Below, in pieces: positions 1-11,305 of a stretch of 64,000 bases of DNA. Position 1 is the first letter of the stretch. Every line of letters starts with the position of its first letter. Origin of the DNA: Gnetum montanum (taxonomy: Eukaryota > Streptophyta > Gnetopsida > Gnetales > Gnetaceae); the NCBI GenBank assembly GCA_015680685.1, contig MNCI01002172.1, positions 348,507 to 412,506 on the forward strand. The letters are read 5' to 3'. The notes under the pieces were generated by a model. The model saw nothing but the letters and a program-made list of their open reading frames with translations. It was not told the DNA's origin and did no database searches. The position numbers and the translations under genes were made by a program.

Positions 1-355
1 ACTAGGAAAGCAATAAATAACAACAATAATTAAAACCATGTACTGCAAGGTTTATCCAATCAAGTTCATCTTTATTGCCGTACACAACTTGTGTTCAGGT
101 TACAAAGTTGCTCGAATAAAGAGCCGTTCACTCTAGGACTCCTACTGCGGGCACATGGAAAATTAATCTAACTCTGGAGTGTTCAAAATGCCAGAGCTTC
201 GCTACTTCTAGCCAGGATTGGGAAATGAGGGGAGTGCTACCTCTTATTTATAGATATGACGGCGGACCGCGATATCGCAGGGAAAGACGTGATATCGCGT
301 ACGCGATATCGCATGGGATGCAATATTGCGGCACAGTGCATGTTGCGTCTCATCA
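1..355 (-). mobile_element. LTR, partial, of a gypsy element nested in G1 gag
   Basis: The right part of a long terminal repeat of the same family as the G5 LTRs (48503-49314 and 54719-55578). Shared blocks are the 'tactgcaaggtttatcca' region, the TATA region read on the minus strand as 'tctataaataagagg', and a terminal run of GCGATATCGC-like palindromes. It ends in CATCA at 355, the usual end of this family. The sequence that follows is G1 gag, not an element 3' region, so this LTR was inserted into G1 gag. The left end and the target duplication lie outside the window; 'ataag' at 356-360 is the candidate duplication. Confidence 0.85.
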
Positions 356-730
356 ATAAGTGTTTGGTAAAGCATTGCAGGAACAGATCAATTGGGTAGC
401 AATACAATGTTGCCCTCCATGTCATGCCATAGCAGTTGTTCATCCTAATGTAAGATGAAGGTGAAATTGGGTATATACTCATTAGGATGAGCATATACCA
501 TTCGATATTGTTGAGGCATTAGCTAATGAGCTCCATTAGACTTGGGTGGAGAAGCACTCCTATGAGAATAAGACATTTTTCAATTAGATGATAAAAATGT
601 AGTGTGCTTTTAAATTTTTGTTGTAGTAATATGATATGACTCGTAGGTTCATTTCAACAATTTTGAATGATTTCCACTAAATCCTAGATAGGGCACGAAA
701 CAGCCAAAAGGTCACTAGTAATGGCACTTA
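356..730 (-). pseudogene. G1 gag N-terminus and 5' leader (gypsy), interrupted
   Basis: Read on the minus strand, an ATG at 576-574 opens a frame starting MSYSHRSAS. After one stop it continues with VYAHPNEYIPNFTFILH and DEQLLWHDMEGNIVLLPN. The same block occurs at the gag start of G4 (near 35470) and G5 (near 54450), so this is the N-terminus of a gypsy gag. The frame is cut at 356 by the nested LTR. Positions 577-730 are the leader; 709-730 occupy the primer-binding-site position but are too decayed to match tRNA-Asp well. The function of this N-terminal piece in the family is not known to me. Confidence 0.8.
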
Positions 731-1587
731 TGATGAGCAATGAGGTATCCCTATGTCCAACCATATAAAATAAGGCGTTCACATTCAATCCAGTTGAATT
801 TTGTGGACCTATAGTTCTCTAGTGTACTAGTTCCTCTAGGAAGTGAAATGTGCATTGAGAATGTTTTTTGTCTTCCCAACTACACTTGTGAAGCTCAAGA
901 GTATGGTTTAAGTGTAATTGAGGGACATGATTTTTCTCATTTTATGTTTTATAAGTTTAATCACCTACAGCAAGAATGAAAGGTAAAGTAATTTAAGATT
1001 TAATTTATTTACTACCTAGCTAGCCTAACACAAGTACTTGTTCTACTTTCCTGGACACATCCTAAACACATATAGCGCTACTAGGCTACCAAACATTAAG
1101 TGTTGCTAGGTTACCAAACACTACATGTATGCTCAAAGTGGTCATGCTTGTGTTCATTAGCAACTTGAAATTAATTACTTAATTAAAGTGCATTAAAGTA
1201 AAATGCATAAAAGTAAAGTGCATTAAAGGAAACATTGATCTATTCTTAGTGATACAAGGATTATCAAAAGAGTTCATTTTTGTTCCCATCACACTACTAC
1301 ACTCAGGTACATCAGTGTTTGAATAAAGATTCATAGACACTCAGACTCTTGTTGTAGGCACTCAAAAAATATTCTAACTTTGATGAAAGAAAACTGCAAG
1401 AGCTTTGCTACTTTTATTGAAAAACTATATGGAAATTATAAGCCCAAGTGCTATATTTATAGACCAGCATATATCCCGTGACATCGGATATTTGACATCA
1501 CATCTTAGCTCCAACATCGGATACCTAACGTTGAGGCTCTGACATCGAATACCTAACATTGGAGTAGATGAAAAATGTGATTCATCA
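731..1587 (-). mobile_element. 5' LTR of gypsy element G1
   Basis: An 857 bp repeat bounded by TGATGAG (731) and CATCA (1587) on the plus strand, so TG...CA on both strands. Internal blocks match the G4 and G5 LTRs: 'gtcttcccaactacacttgtg', the 'ctaggctaccaaacattaag' region and 'tttatagac' (a TATA box read on the minus strand). The U3 end carries its own unit, 'catcggatacctaac', repeated about four times between 1490 and 1560. The LTR abuts a copia integrase pseudogene at 1588, so G1 inserted into C1. The other LTR of G1 lies left of the window. Confidence 0.85.
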
Positions 1588-2480
1588 ATCACCATAGGAA
1601 CTTCAACAAATTTTTAACTCATGGTGTTACATGTTTTTTGAAAAAATTTATCAAATAGTATCTAAGTAGTAGTCCCACCATGGCCTTAGAGTTGAACTTG
1701 CTATAGTGTGTTTGTGAAACATAGACATAACATGTTTTGCCAAAAGGGTGAAGATGGGATATTAGCACATCCTAATTGTTAGAAATTTTTTTAATTCGAG
1801 GGGTGTCTTTGGAAGTTGTAGTTGCAATTATACTAATATATGAACAAAATAGTATGCTACCTCAATCCACAAATACTTTGACACTTGTGCATTATGCATC
1901 ATTTATCTTATCATCTTTGTTATTGATATGTTGTTTCTCTCTACAATACCATTTTGCTATAGTGTATATGGCAATGTGAACTCTTACTTTATGCTATTAG
2001 CATTATAATAAGTCTTAAATGTATTTAAAGTATATTCACCACCATCATAACATATTAATACCTTTATCTTTATATTTTTCTCTATTTTAGTCCTTGTTTT
2101 GAAATGTTTAAATTTATTTAAAACTTATGACTTATGTACTAAACCATAAAGCCATGTCATCAAACTAAGATCATCCATAAAGATCATAAAATATCTTTTA
2201 CTTATTATACCTTGTTGTGGAAAATGACACACACACATCTGAATGTACAATTGTAGGTGATTTTGTCATTTAAATTTCATGGTATCTTGGAAAAGGTAGA
2301 TGGTGCATTTTTCGAATCTTACGTGATTTACAATTGAGCACTTGATTTTGATCAAACTTGAAAATGTCATGATAAAATTGATACATTTTTTAAAATTCTT
2401 GATATTTACATGTCGAAGCTTTAAATACCATTTCATTAATTGATCTTAATTGGTTGACACATACATGATTTTAACATGAT
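1588..2480 (-). pseudogene. C1 copia integrase, broken, cut by G1
   Basis: Minus-strand translation, with frameshifts and many stops, follows the Ty1/copia GAG-pre-integrase and integrase core. Near 2220 it reads VHSDVC, then FSTT, then the remnant of a YFLIFIDD-type block. Near 2050 comes a D-GGEYT-like segment, near 1960 an NGI-ERKN-like segment with DDKINDA after it, and near 1700 a segment like the post-integrase 'FGC-CYVYV...SKFDSKA--G-FLGY' linker. The catalytic set cannot be confirmed through the breaks. The copy stops at 1588, where the G1 LTR begins; the RT part should lie beyond G1, outside the window. Confidence 0.75.
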
Positions 2481-3711
2481 GATCCACTATGTGAAATATA
2501 TCATTGCATGCAACACTTTAGGCTAGAACATCACCACCATAGTATACTTTGCAATATTGAGTACCATGACCATCTTTATTAGATTGAACATGCAAACCAT
2601 TGTTTATAAGTTGGTATCCAAGAAACTAGTATCATAGAGAATTTTTTACTATAACCAATATTTTTCAATTTTATACAAAATATTTTCATGTTCCCACATT
2701 TAGTGATCATTGTTAAATGATTGTCTCCAATCTTCATAAGATGCAGTGTTTGTTTATCATGCATTTACATTAGTTAACATGGAAACCATCGAAAGTATTA
2801 TTATTTATAGTAAGGACATTGAAGTTCATTGTGGAAGGTTGTAATCACTCCTTTATAACATTAGCTAACTTAGGCTTAAATCTCATTGAGTTTTTAGGCC
2901 TATTTTTAACACATTTATAGTTTTGTTAGTTTGTCATGACTTTTGCTTTGGGAAAATTAGATTCTCATAAAAATGATCGGTCTCATGACTATCATCTTTT
3001 TTACAATTGTGATAATACCTCAATGTTCGCTATCTTTTCCTATTATTTTCCATATTTATTATCATTTTCTAATCATTTTACATTTTCTAGCCATTTTATA
3101 TTGGAGGCATATGCATTTATCTTAGCATCTTCTTCTAATACTTTTGCATACAACTCCATCACAATGTAAATTTTCCACCATTCTTCATGGTTTAACAAAA
3201 AACATTATATAAAGATGTAAGTGCTCTTAAAAAATAGAACTTGATGGTTTCATATGATATCTTAGCATTTTGTCCTTGGAGGCTAACTTGTAATGTAGAT
3301 ATCTTCTTCAAAAGAGTCATAGTTTGTTAACCTTCTTTCAACCTCAAGGAGTTTAATTACTTATGAAAAGATATAATTTTAGATTCATTTTTAGCTTTAA
3401 AAGTCTCCTCAAGCTTCTTTCGCATTTTGTATTATGATGCATACATCTTCACAAGTTATACGAACTCTCTTGACATGCTCGAGATAATCAACATTTGCAT
3501 CATTTTATGGTTTTCATTTACCATAGTGGTTTCCACTAATGTTTCCTTGAAGAAATAATTTCATTTGGAGCTTTCATATGTTGTAATATGAAGAGTTCAA
3601 AACTTGGCTTTCAGGCAATGGGATGCAAGTTCTCGTCTTCATCATAACTATGTAAAAATCTTGCTACCAATTCTTAGGAGCCAATCTTAACTTCCAAGAT
3701 TACTCATTGTT
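2481..3711 (-). pseudogene. C1 copia gag and protease, broken
   Basis: The minus strand between 2760 and 2500 reads MKIGDNHL, a cold-spot G-N-KIFCIKLKNIGYSKK segment and later HGTQYCKVYYGGDVL, matching the region after the copia aspartic protease ('KIGDNS..V.GKG.I', 'KNLLSI'). Near 3020 a CC-H-C knuckle remnant is visible (YYHNCKKDDSHETDHFY). Farther upstream, near 3230-3430, KKLEETFKAKNESK and LNSLRLKEG resemble the gag UBN2 region ('LE..F......K..L...L..LKM'). The order gag, protease, integrase on the minus strand agrees with the primer site at 3712-3725. Stops and frameshifts are frequent. Confidence 0.65.
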
Positions 3712-3725
3712 GTACTATGATACCA
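3712..3725 (-). other. C1 primer-binding site (Met-tRNA type)
   Basis: On the minus strand the sequence after the LTR is TGGTATCATAGTAC, one base off the plant copia initiator-Met-tRNA site TGGTATCAGAGC over its first twelve bases. It sits directly next to the LTR start at 3726 and fixes the minus orientation of C1. Confidence 0.8.
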
Positions 3726-4400
3726 TGTTAAGTTTTTTAATATATTTACTAAGTAATATTGTAGTGAGACAAGACCAAACTAGAACTCATAATGATGATT
3801 TCATGTTTATTATTTGAAAACTATTTAAGATATGTGAAATGACATGTCTTGGAGTTAAACATTAAACCATTGTAATAGAATAGAACTTAAAAAATTGTTA
3901 ATAACATCACTTAACAAATATTAATTATAATTTATTTTATATAAGCAATAATACCACCATCATGATAGTGTATAATATCCATGGTGATAGAACAATACAA
4001 TGACAAAAAATAAAATAAGATTGAAAATGAAATGGAGAATTTGAATATCCTTAACATCATAATTCTATAACACTATGTTATATTTCATTCATTACACATT
4101 AAAGATCTTATTCTTGCAACATTAAATTATATTTATATTTCGTTCACAACCCTTTATGTTTTTGATCATGTAATACTAAATTATATTTTATCCATAACTC
4201 ATTACAAAGCCAATAATATAATGCTAAATAATACTTCCTAAAGATTTCATCCTATACTATACACAGATTTTTAAGACTTGATCCTTTGATTTAATTTTTT
4301 GAAAATCCTTGTCAGAATCATATATATTTATTATAAATATATTGCTAAACTAGTCAATCTAAGGTATTTTATTATAATGCTATAAGCATAAGAATAGAAA
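3726..4400 (-). mobile_element. C1 copia 5' LTR; right end uncertain
   Basis: The LTR boundary next to the primer site is TGTTAAG (plus strand) at 3726, so the LTR ends ...CTTAACA on the minus strand. The sequence is very AT-rich and no second copy lies in the window, so the far end cannot be fixed; it must lie before N1 begins near 4640. The end given here is a placeholder. Confidence 0.45.
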
Positions 4401-4639
4401 CTAATTTATCAATGTGATATTTGAGATTGTACTTGTTTTTAATTACATTTAAAATTTTATGGATGTATTGGAATAATTTAATTTCAACAATATTTTGGAT
4501 AATGCATGTATATTAAATTTTTTGTTACTTATAATTAAAGAATTGATTATATTGAACATTTTGATTTTATATAATAAGTAAAGTAGTTATTCATGTTATC
4601 TGGGACTAGTGCACTCTTAAAATTATAGGTGAAAGTATT

Positions 4640-5640
4640 TTATATCACAACAAGTTGCAAATGGATGACAAGAATTTTATACAATGAAGAAGAATAGGAG
4701 TAATCTTGGACAATTCAAAAATATCCTTTTTAGATAATTGTCTAAACTATAGTGCTTTATGAGTATGTTGTGCGAGGCCTAGGTCTTGGTCAAGAATCAT
4801 TGAAAAAATTGAAAAACTTAAAAAATAGTTCTTGTTAGATGAATTTAAGGTGAAAAATCAAGTCTTGTATACAATACTTTTATTAGAAGCTAATTTGTTG
4901 CTACTAGGAGCAATGTATTAGTTTTTAACACTCTACTTGAGAAAGAAAAATAGCATTGTACTTTAGAAATAAAAATAGCAATGTACTTGAGAAATAATAA
5001 TTATAATAATATCTTAGAAAAGATCATTTAAAGATTCATTAGCAAGAGTGGTTCTATGAAGGACAATTGTGGCTACAAAAACTGAATATTGATAATATTG
5101 ATAAAATAATAAATTTAAAACAAGCTTGGAAATTTATTACATAGAAATTCTTAGAAAGATGGCAAATTGAGGTACAAAGACAAAAAAATGTTCAATTTTA
5201 TTAGCAATATATTAGTGTCAGAAAACATGAAGGAACAAAATATCTACATGCAACAATTCCAATATCTATAAGAGCACTAATTAGTAGAGTAAGAATAGGA
5301 CTGCACCATCTTCTAGTTGAAATAGGAAGATGGAACAATGAGTAACATGAAGATAAAATATGTTGATTATGTTTACTACAAGCGGTAGAAGATGAGCAGT
5401 ATATATTATTAAAATGTTGTGAAACAAATTTCTTCAAAAGAAAATGACAAATCTCAAGTTACTCTTTCTATGAATTATTCAAGCTACGAGTGTTAGTTTT
5501 AGGAAATTATATAGAAGACATGTTCAAGTTGCATGAATATCGAACACATCTATTATACTCAAGATTTATTGCTACTAATGTATTTTTAGTAGGTTCATTT
5601 ATTTGACAAATCCTTTGGGTCTACATAGATGTAATAAAAT
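4640..5640 (+). pseudogene. N1: LINE C-terminal region (non-L1-like), broken
   Basis: With two or three frame changes, the plus strand reads LLLEANLLPLGA near 4880, EILRKMAN-like, then ISIRALISRVRIGLHHL and EIGRWN near 5290. A zinc-ribbon-like segment CxLCLLQAVEDEQYILLKC follows (5355-5420), then ELFKLRVLVLGNYIEDMF and LHEYRTHLLYSRFIATN. This is the usual C-terminal tail after RT in LINEs with a 'LCN...EDE.HFLL.C' motif. The same arrangement is in N2 on the other strand. The 3' end carries 'gggtctacatagatgtaat' at 5617-5635, also at the N2 and 7530-7700 3' ends. No RT is left here. Clade is unassigned. Confidence 0.7.
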
Positions 5641-6349
5641 ATTAGTATCTATATTACTAATGTTACTTCAATTCAAACTACAAACTCATAAGAGAAAAAG
5701 ATGATAATAACTTCATAATGGTTAATTCAAGAATGGGAGTTAGATCCCAAAAAAGGGATTAATAATTTAAAAAATTTAGAATACATCATATTATCACCAT
5801 AGAAGAGAGAGTCTAAAGAAAAGGTCTAACAGTTTTGAGGATGTCTTTCCAAGTCTTTATCTTTACAACCAATCCAAAAAAATCTCCTCTCTATAGTAGA
5901 AAAAGAATTAAGCCTTTCCCTTATTTAGAAGTACCTTCATGGGTTTACACTATTTACTAAATAACTTCTTATAAAGATAAAGAGAGTAATTTATCTAAAA
6001 ACAAAAACAAAGGCATAAACTAGAAATAATAAATACTTATTAATAAAAACTAACAACTTCCTTGAATTGAGCCTTCAAAAAAAAAAAAGTAATAATGTAG
6101 GAAACAAATTAATTGTTTAATTTTCATTAAAAGTTTTTCTACTTAAAGTGGTAATTGAAAAGAAACATCTTTGAGAATATGATATGTAACTTCTAAAGAG
6201 AGAACATAGTTATGTTCTTATTATTGGAAAGTAATTGCATGCCAGAGCTTTCAAATAGAATGGAAACAAGTGGCTAAAGACACTTCCAAATTCAAAGAAA
6301 GGAAGTAGAAAAATAAGATTGATTACTAAGAATGATATCATTGATATTT
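5641..6349. other. Unassigned AT-rich stretch between LINE remnants
   Basis: No convincing coding frame, repeat boundary or RNA gene was seen. It may be the decayed 3' part of L1a (minus strand), since it directly follows that element's C-terminal region. Confidence 0.4.
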
Positions 6350-7504
6350 AATTGAAAGTTATTGCAAATTCTAGATGTCCATTTTTAAGCATGTTATGCA
6401 AGTGAACACTTAAATAATAAATGTGAAAATAAGCCATCACTTCCATAAAGAGGATACTAAGGAGAAATAATTTCCATATGTTGAAGACTAGTGTTAATAG
6501 AAAGATCTTGGTATGTTACATACTATAAAAAAATACAAATTTTTGTAAAGCTAGGAATTTTCTAAATATCTTCCATTTCTCATCCAAAATCACAGTGATA
6601 ATTACATTTTTGATGCTTTATTAAATTTGTTACAAGGAAAACCATTCTTGTTGATAATGTCATATGTAACTTTGAAGTTAAAAGGAAAAAAAAGTTTTTC
6701 ATATTTTAAAAAAATAATTTGAAAACTTGATATGAGCTATTATCAACTATAGATAAATTATGAAGATCAAAAATTAATTTTTGAAAATTTTTCTTCTCTT
6801 TCTATTCAAAGCATAGACACTAGAAGCCTCTTTCCATATAAGTCATATATTATGGATACCTAGCAAAAAACTATAGTGATTTCAAATTTGTTCCAAGTGG
6901 TAACAAATCTAGATGAATGAATAGCCCAAGCTCTTTCATTAAAAAAAGCCACCATGGACTAATTTGAAAAATCATATCTTCTAAAATTGTAATATAATTG
7001 TAATTCTAATGCTTACTAAGCATGCACAATGTCTTCCAAATTATTTTAAGTACTAGAGAATCAAGAATTGAAGTGGCCTAAGGAAAAAGAAGGTAATGAA
7101 AAAAGTTATTAGAAGACTAATTATTATCATTTTTAAGTTTTTCTTTCATAAGTCTATTTCTAAAAGGAGCATTCAAACATCATCTCCATTAATGCATTTT
7201 TCAATCTATTTTACTAAGATAAAAACACCCTATTTATAATAATTAATAAGGTCGAGTCCTCCATCTTTCTTGTTAGTAGTGTGAATATCCCAAGAAACTC
7301 TAGAAAAGCCTTTACTATGTTCCTTAATACACCAAAGTAATCAATGAATAATTTGATTAACTCTATCATGAAAAGTAAGAACCTAGGAGCTAGAGTAATA
7401 TAGATGAGTAGATTGAAGAATTTTCTTAATCACTAAAACTTTGCCAACAAGGGTAAGCTTTTTTTCTTTTCATATCAAGCTTCTTTTCAATTTTATCAAG
7501 CATA
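6350..7504 (-). pseudogene. L1a: L1-type LINE C-terminal part, broken
   Basis: On the minus strand, 7500-7230 reads IEKKLDMKRKK, LVGKVLVIKKILQSTHLYYSSS, then FHDRVNQIIH, CIKEHSKGFSRVSWDIHTTN and KKDGGLDLINYYK. This is the plant L1 block after RT ('..KIE.RL..WK...LS..GR..LIKSVL'), followed by 'W....PK..GGLGI'. The same block is seen on the plus strand at 57858-58130 (L1b). Farther down, NERAWAIHSSRFVTTWNK and later fragments are compatible with the L1 C-terminal region, but decay is heavy and the 3' end is not defined. Confidence 0.65.
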
Positions 7505-7715
7505 GAATTCTCCAAAATAATCTAATATTCAAGCTACTAGTGTTAGTTCTAGGGAATTATATAAAAGACATCTTCAAGTTACATGAATATTAGACACATC
7601 TATTATACTCAAGATCTATTGCTACTAATGTGTTTTACATAAGTTTATATGTTTGACAAATCCTTTAGGTTTACATAGATGTAATAAAATATAAATATTA
7701 GTATTAGTAAAATCT
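7505..7715 (+). mobile_element. Truncated 3' end of the N1/N2 LINE family inside L1a
   Basis: Plus-strand 7525-7700 is close to N1 5475-5650: both read 'attcaagctac', 'agtgttagtt', 'ctattatactcaagat' and end in 'tttacatagatgtaataaa'. It lies between the L1a blocks for 'KHWKY.KKIIYSRF' and 'IEKKLD', which are adjacent in L1b (57770-57890), so this short copy was inserted into L1a. It looks like a 5'-truncated LINE insertion. Confidence 0.7.
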
Positions 7716-8706
7716 TGAATATATAATCTTTTTTCAATATTTCCAATGTTTTAGAATAACCCACTCATCAATATTACTATTATAATATACAACAAGTTTT
7801 TGCTAATTGATATGAGAGCTAGACCAGAGGACACCCTTCATGAACTAATCATTTAAGAGAAAAGAACAAATAGTACCCAAAATTTGTAGCAACTTGAGCA
7901 TTACCATTAGTCAGCAAAGTATGAACAAGATGAATAAAGTAATCACCAAATTCTGATTTATAGAAACATTTAATGATGAAATTTCATTCAATCCTATTAT
8001 AAGTTTTAACATAAAATAAAAGTAATATCCTAGTTAGTATTAAAAGTCCATTGCATTCCTTCTCATGCTGCAATAACATTATTTAACATATGTCTACCTT
8101 TAATAAAATCTATCTACTCAAGTCTAATGATGTCCTCTCTAATCTTTTGAATTCAGCAAGCCATGCATTTAGCTAAAAACTTATTAGTGAAATACAAATG
8201 AAACTAAGTAATTGTATACCTTGATCATCAATTGAAATTTCCTTACTAATATTTATTTAAAGATCATAATGTAAGTTACGTGGAAGAAGGTCTATTGTAA
8301 TAACAAACAAATAGGGAGCTAGAGAATAATCTTGATGTATTGATCATTGAAAAGAAAAGGATGAACTCAATACAAAATTTATATAAACTTGAGCATTAGA
8401 ATTACTAAGTAGGATGTGGACACGATAAATAAAGTAATTGCCAAATCCCAATTGACATAGACATACAATAATCAAATTTCATTCAATCCTCTTATAAGAT
8501 TTAACATAATTTAATTTAATAAAAGTAAAGTTCGAATTAGTATCATATGCTCACATTCCTTCTAATGTTGTAATAACATTATTTAAGATATGTCTACATT
8601 AATAAAACCTATCTACTCAGTTATGATGATATCCTTTCTAATCTTTTGAATTTGATAAGACATGCATTTAGCTAAAATTTTATAAGTGAAATGAAAATAA
8701 AACTAA
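7716..8706 (-). pseudogene. L1a: L1-type reverse transcriptase, broken, with internal duplication
   Basis: Minus-strand frames near 8680 read LAKCMSYQIQKI and farther on match the L1b RT at 57110-57460 (LAKCMAFQVQKVFEDII, YVKAYEKIEWNFII, the YF-H-VHTLL segment). The same RT segment starts again near 8200 as LAKCMACxIQKIREDIIRLE. The RT N-terminal part is therefore present twice, head to tail. Near 7760 comes IDEWVILKHWKY, matching L1b just after its RT core. The FADD motif seen in L1b is not preserved here. Confidence 0.65.
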
Positions 8707-8712
8707 AATTTT
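7805..8712. repeat. Head-to-tail direct repeat of about 400 bp
   Basis: Segments 7805-8206 and 8310-8712 share long blocks in the same order: 'ataaagtaat.accaaat', 'aaatttcattcaatcct', 'cattccttct.atg.tg.aataacattattta', 'tctaatcttttgaatt' and 'catgcatttagctaaaa'. By eye identity is about three quarters, so this is an old duplication inside L1a. Confidence 0.7.
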
Positions 8713-9451
8713 ATTACATCTATAGACCCATTGTATCTATTAAAAAAATAGAAATATCTATGAAAAATCAACCAAATTTGCAATAGTAATTTCTCATCTA
8801 CATCTAATGTGTTCTAGTACAGGTTATTGCAAGAAAATGTGGTATTCATCTTCAATGCTATTTGTATTGCATAGTTAGCATATTTTTTCTTTACAAGGAA
8901 TTTTGAGCCATCTACCTATTTGAAATCTTAGATGATGAGATCCCATTCATGCTCTACTAATTGTGCATTGCTATGATAAGTAATAGTAACAAATAAATAG
9001 TTTTCCTTTGCATTAAGGCCTCCCTTAATATTATTCAAATAGAAATGTTTTTTTTTCTTTTTACATTTTCTTAAAGTTTTGGAAATACTACTTATTTTAC
9101 TAAGTTGCAAATTTGGCTAGGATTAGAATATAGAATGCACTCTTGAATATTCCATCTATTAAGCCATAGAACTTTGTCATGAAATCATCATTTATCATGG
9201 ATTTCCATGATTACCTTTTTTCAAGTATTTATCTAATGAAGATCTAAGAGGATTATGAGTGGAGGCTATAAACTAAAAAGAGCTTTAATCTCTAATGACA
9301 TCATCTCTATTTCAAGAAGCATAATATTATATTATGTTTGTCTCTTCACTTTAAATTCATCAAGCATAAAAAGCTTACAAATTTCTTCTACCTATTTTTA
9401 ATATTTATGATAGAGTAGGACCTCATCCATAAAGAGTAGTAGGTTGAATAA
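8707..9451 (-). pseudogene. N2: LINE C-terminal region and 3' end, broken
   Basis: This is the 3' half of N2, separated from its RT by solo LTR S1. Minus-strand reading near 9340 gives MLLEIEMMSLEIKAL, as in the LINE 'LLLE.G..PIE...L' block. Near 8920 it gives LKIPCKEKIC, LCNTNSIEDEYHIFLQ and PVLEHIRC, a zinc-ribbon-like 'C..C......EDEYHFLL.C' motif with the last Cys lost. The end carries 'gggtctatagatgtaataaa' on the minus strand (8709-8728), the same 3' end as N1. A canonical poly(A) tail is absent; the end is AATAAAATTTTA-like. Confidence 0.7.
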
Positions 9452-10305
9452 TGATGAATCATGTTTTTTTGGCTACATTGATATAACAATGTCAACGTAG
9501 TAGCATCATTATAGGATTTGCTAGGTTGATGTAGACATAATAAATGCATGAAACAATTGCATTTATGACATCATTTTGGTTATAATGTAGCAAAGTTATA
9601 GTTTGTTACTGTAAGATTTAGAATTTGTCACTGAGTGCTTGCAACATGAACTTTGATTGATTGATTAGAATCTTATTTGAGTGATTATGTTCTTAGATAT
9701 ATTTTCATGAATGATAATAAAATCAAGATTAATTTACTTTCATTACAACACTCAACATAGTTTACTAGTTTCCTTAATTGCAATTTAATTTCTTTATTCT
9801 TTCATTTCACATGCACTAAGCATAATGTTTACTTTTCCATGCATGTTAGTAACTTGGGTAGAATAAGTGCAATCAGTTTGGAGTATAAACATGCATTCAT
9901 TTGGTAATCCTAGTAGTATTGTTGCTTGTTTTTCTCAATAGTGTAGTGTTTTGTAATCACAAAAATAGGTACATGTGTTTAAGATGTATATGAAAAACTA
10001 GAGTTGTACACTTGTCACCTTAGGCTAGATTAGGAATTTATGTCTACAATTAGATTAGCTTAGATTAGAATAATATTTTAATAATATTTTAACATGGCCA
10101 ATTTAACATCAACATGATATACCTAAATCATACTTAATCATATACATTAAGGCCACACAAGTGTGATTTTGAAGCTAGCAACTAGCGACCAACATCCTAG
10201 CTATTTAGATATCTGTTCTTTTCTAGTATATAGAATTTGACTAGGTCACACATGAGCACTTGTGATTTGGATGGTTGGGTGTAGGGTCTACTTTGCCACT
10301 CATCA
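9452..10305 (+). mobile_element. S1: solo gypsy LTR in N2
   Basis: A single LTR of the G2/G3 plus-strand type, 854 bp, from TGATGAATC to CACTCATCA. Internal blocks shared with G2 and G3 LTRs are 'ttacaacactcaacatagttta'-like (9742), 'gtaatcctagtagtattgttgctt'-like (9903), 'atagaatttgactagg' (10225) and 'ggttgggtgtaggg' (10272). The flanks are AATAA and AAAAA, a decayed 5 bp target duplication. N2 coding similarity resumes on both sides, so this is a solo LTR left by recombination. Confidence 0.8.
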
Positions 10306-11305
10306 AAAAATGATATATTCAGATATTCTAAGGTAGAATAGATTCTTTCTTTTATTTGGTTTTTAAAGAAAATAAGTCTTTCATACCTCTTGTAATTGTT
10401 TGAGTGATGCACTAATCCCATTTATAATTTCAAGAGCATTCTAGCTCAAGATATTTATTAGATGAAATTATGTCCACATTTGTATCCTATAGTAAAATTG
10501 TACATCTTATTACGTGTGGCACAAATCATGATTTTTATTTTTTGAACATTGACTTTCATTCATAAATGTTGATAAAAGTTATCAAAAGCATTTGCTATAA
10601 TCCTTTCATTGAATTTGAGATTAAGGCAATATCATCAATATATAGTAAGAGTTTAAGAGGACTAATTTCAATTGTAATTACAAATTGAGTTGGTATTTTA
10701 TGTATCCACTCTTTAAATTAACCAATAAAAAGCCCAAATAAAGTAGAAAAAAGGAAACATCTTTATTTAACACCAAGAAATCTACTAAATAAAATTCTTT
10801 CTTACGCATTTATAAATTGAATGCATAACTCTTTTTAAAGTTTTTAGATAATAGATAGCATGTACTAGGACCTTCTAGATTTTTCAAGCACCTTCATAAC
10901 TTTCTTTAAATGACAAAATCATAAGCGTTAGAAAAATCTATAAAGCAGATAAAAGTTTTCTTAAATAAACCTTTTACTATATTAATAAGATATTTTAAAG
11001 TGATACAATGATCTATAGTAGAATGATGTTGTCTAAGTGTTGTTAATAAGAGTAATAGGCTTTTAATTACCAGTAAATTAAAAATCTCTATCCTTATAAT
11101 AAGAAGAATCATACCTTTATTAATGTTTTCTTTATTACTTATTTAATAGCTTCTTAAAAAATATGAAAGAGACCACCTCCAACAATGTCCTAATGCTTAT
11201 GAAAAATTCAAGTAGAAAACCATAAAATACTAGAGCTTTACATTTATTAAACTAAAATTCACTACTTTAATTTCTCCTACCATAATTGTTACTTGAAAAA
11301 TACTT
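10306..11305 (-). pseudogene. N2: LINE reverse transcriptase, broken
   Basis: Minus-strand 11112-10900 reads TTLRQHHSTIDHCITLKYLI then KTFICFIDFSNAYDFVI, matching RT motifs 'Q.GFR..RST.DHI..L...I' and 'CFVDF.KAYD.V'. Downstream, near 10630, LYIDDIALISNSMKGL matches the 'LLYADDI.L.S.S..GLQ' active-site motif with A changed to I, and a YLGLEF-like segment follows. The 'fiDFkKAyD' style with this tail differs from the plant L1 copies in the window. Several frameshifts are present; the 5' end is lost at the G2 LTR (11306). Confidence 0.7.

Noticed and set aside
11301-11305. TACTT as an exact target duplication of G2
   Set aside because: The five bases after the 3' LTR are AATGT; TACTT is four bases farther, so the match may be chance.
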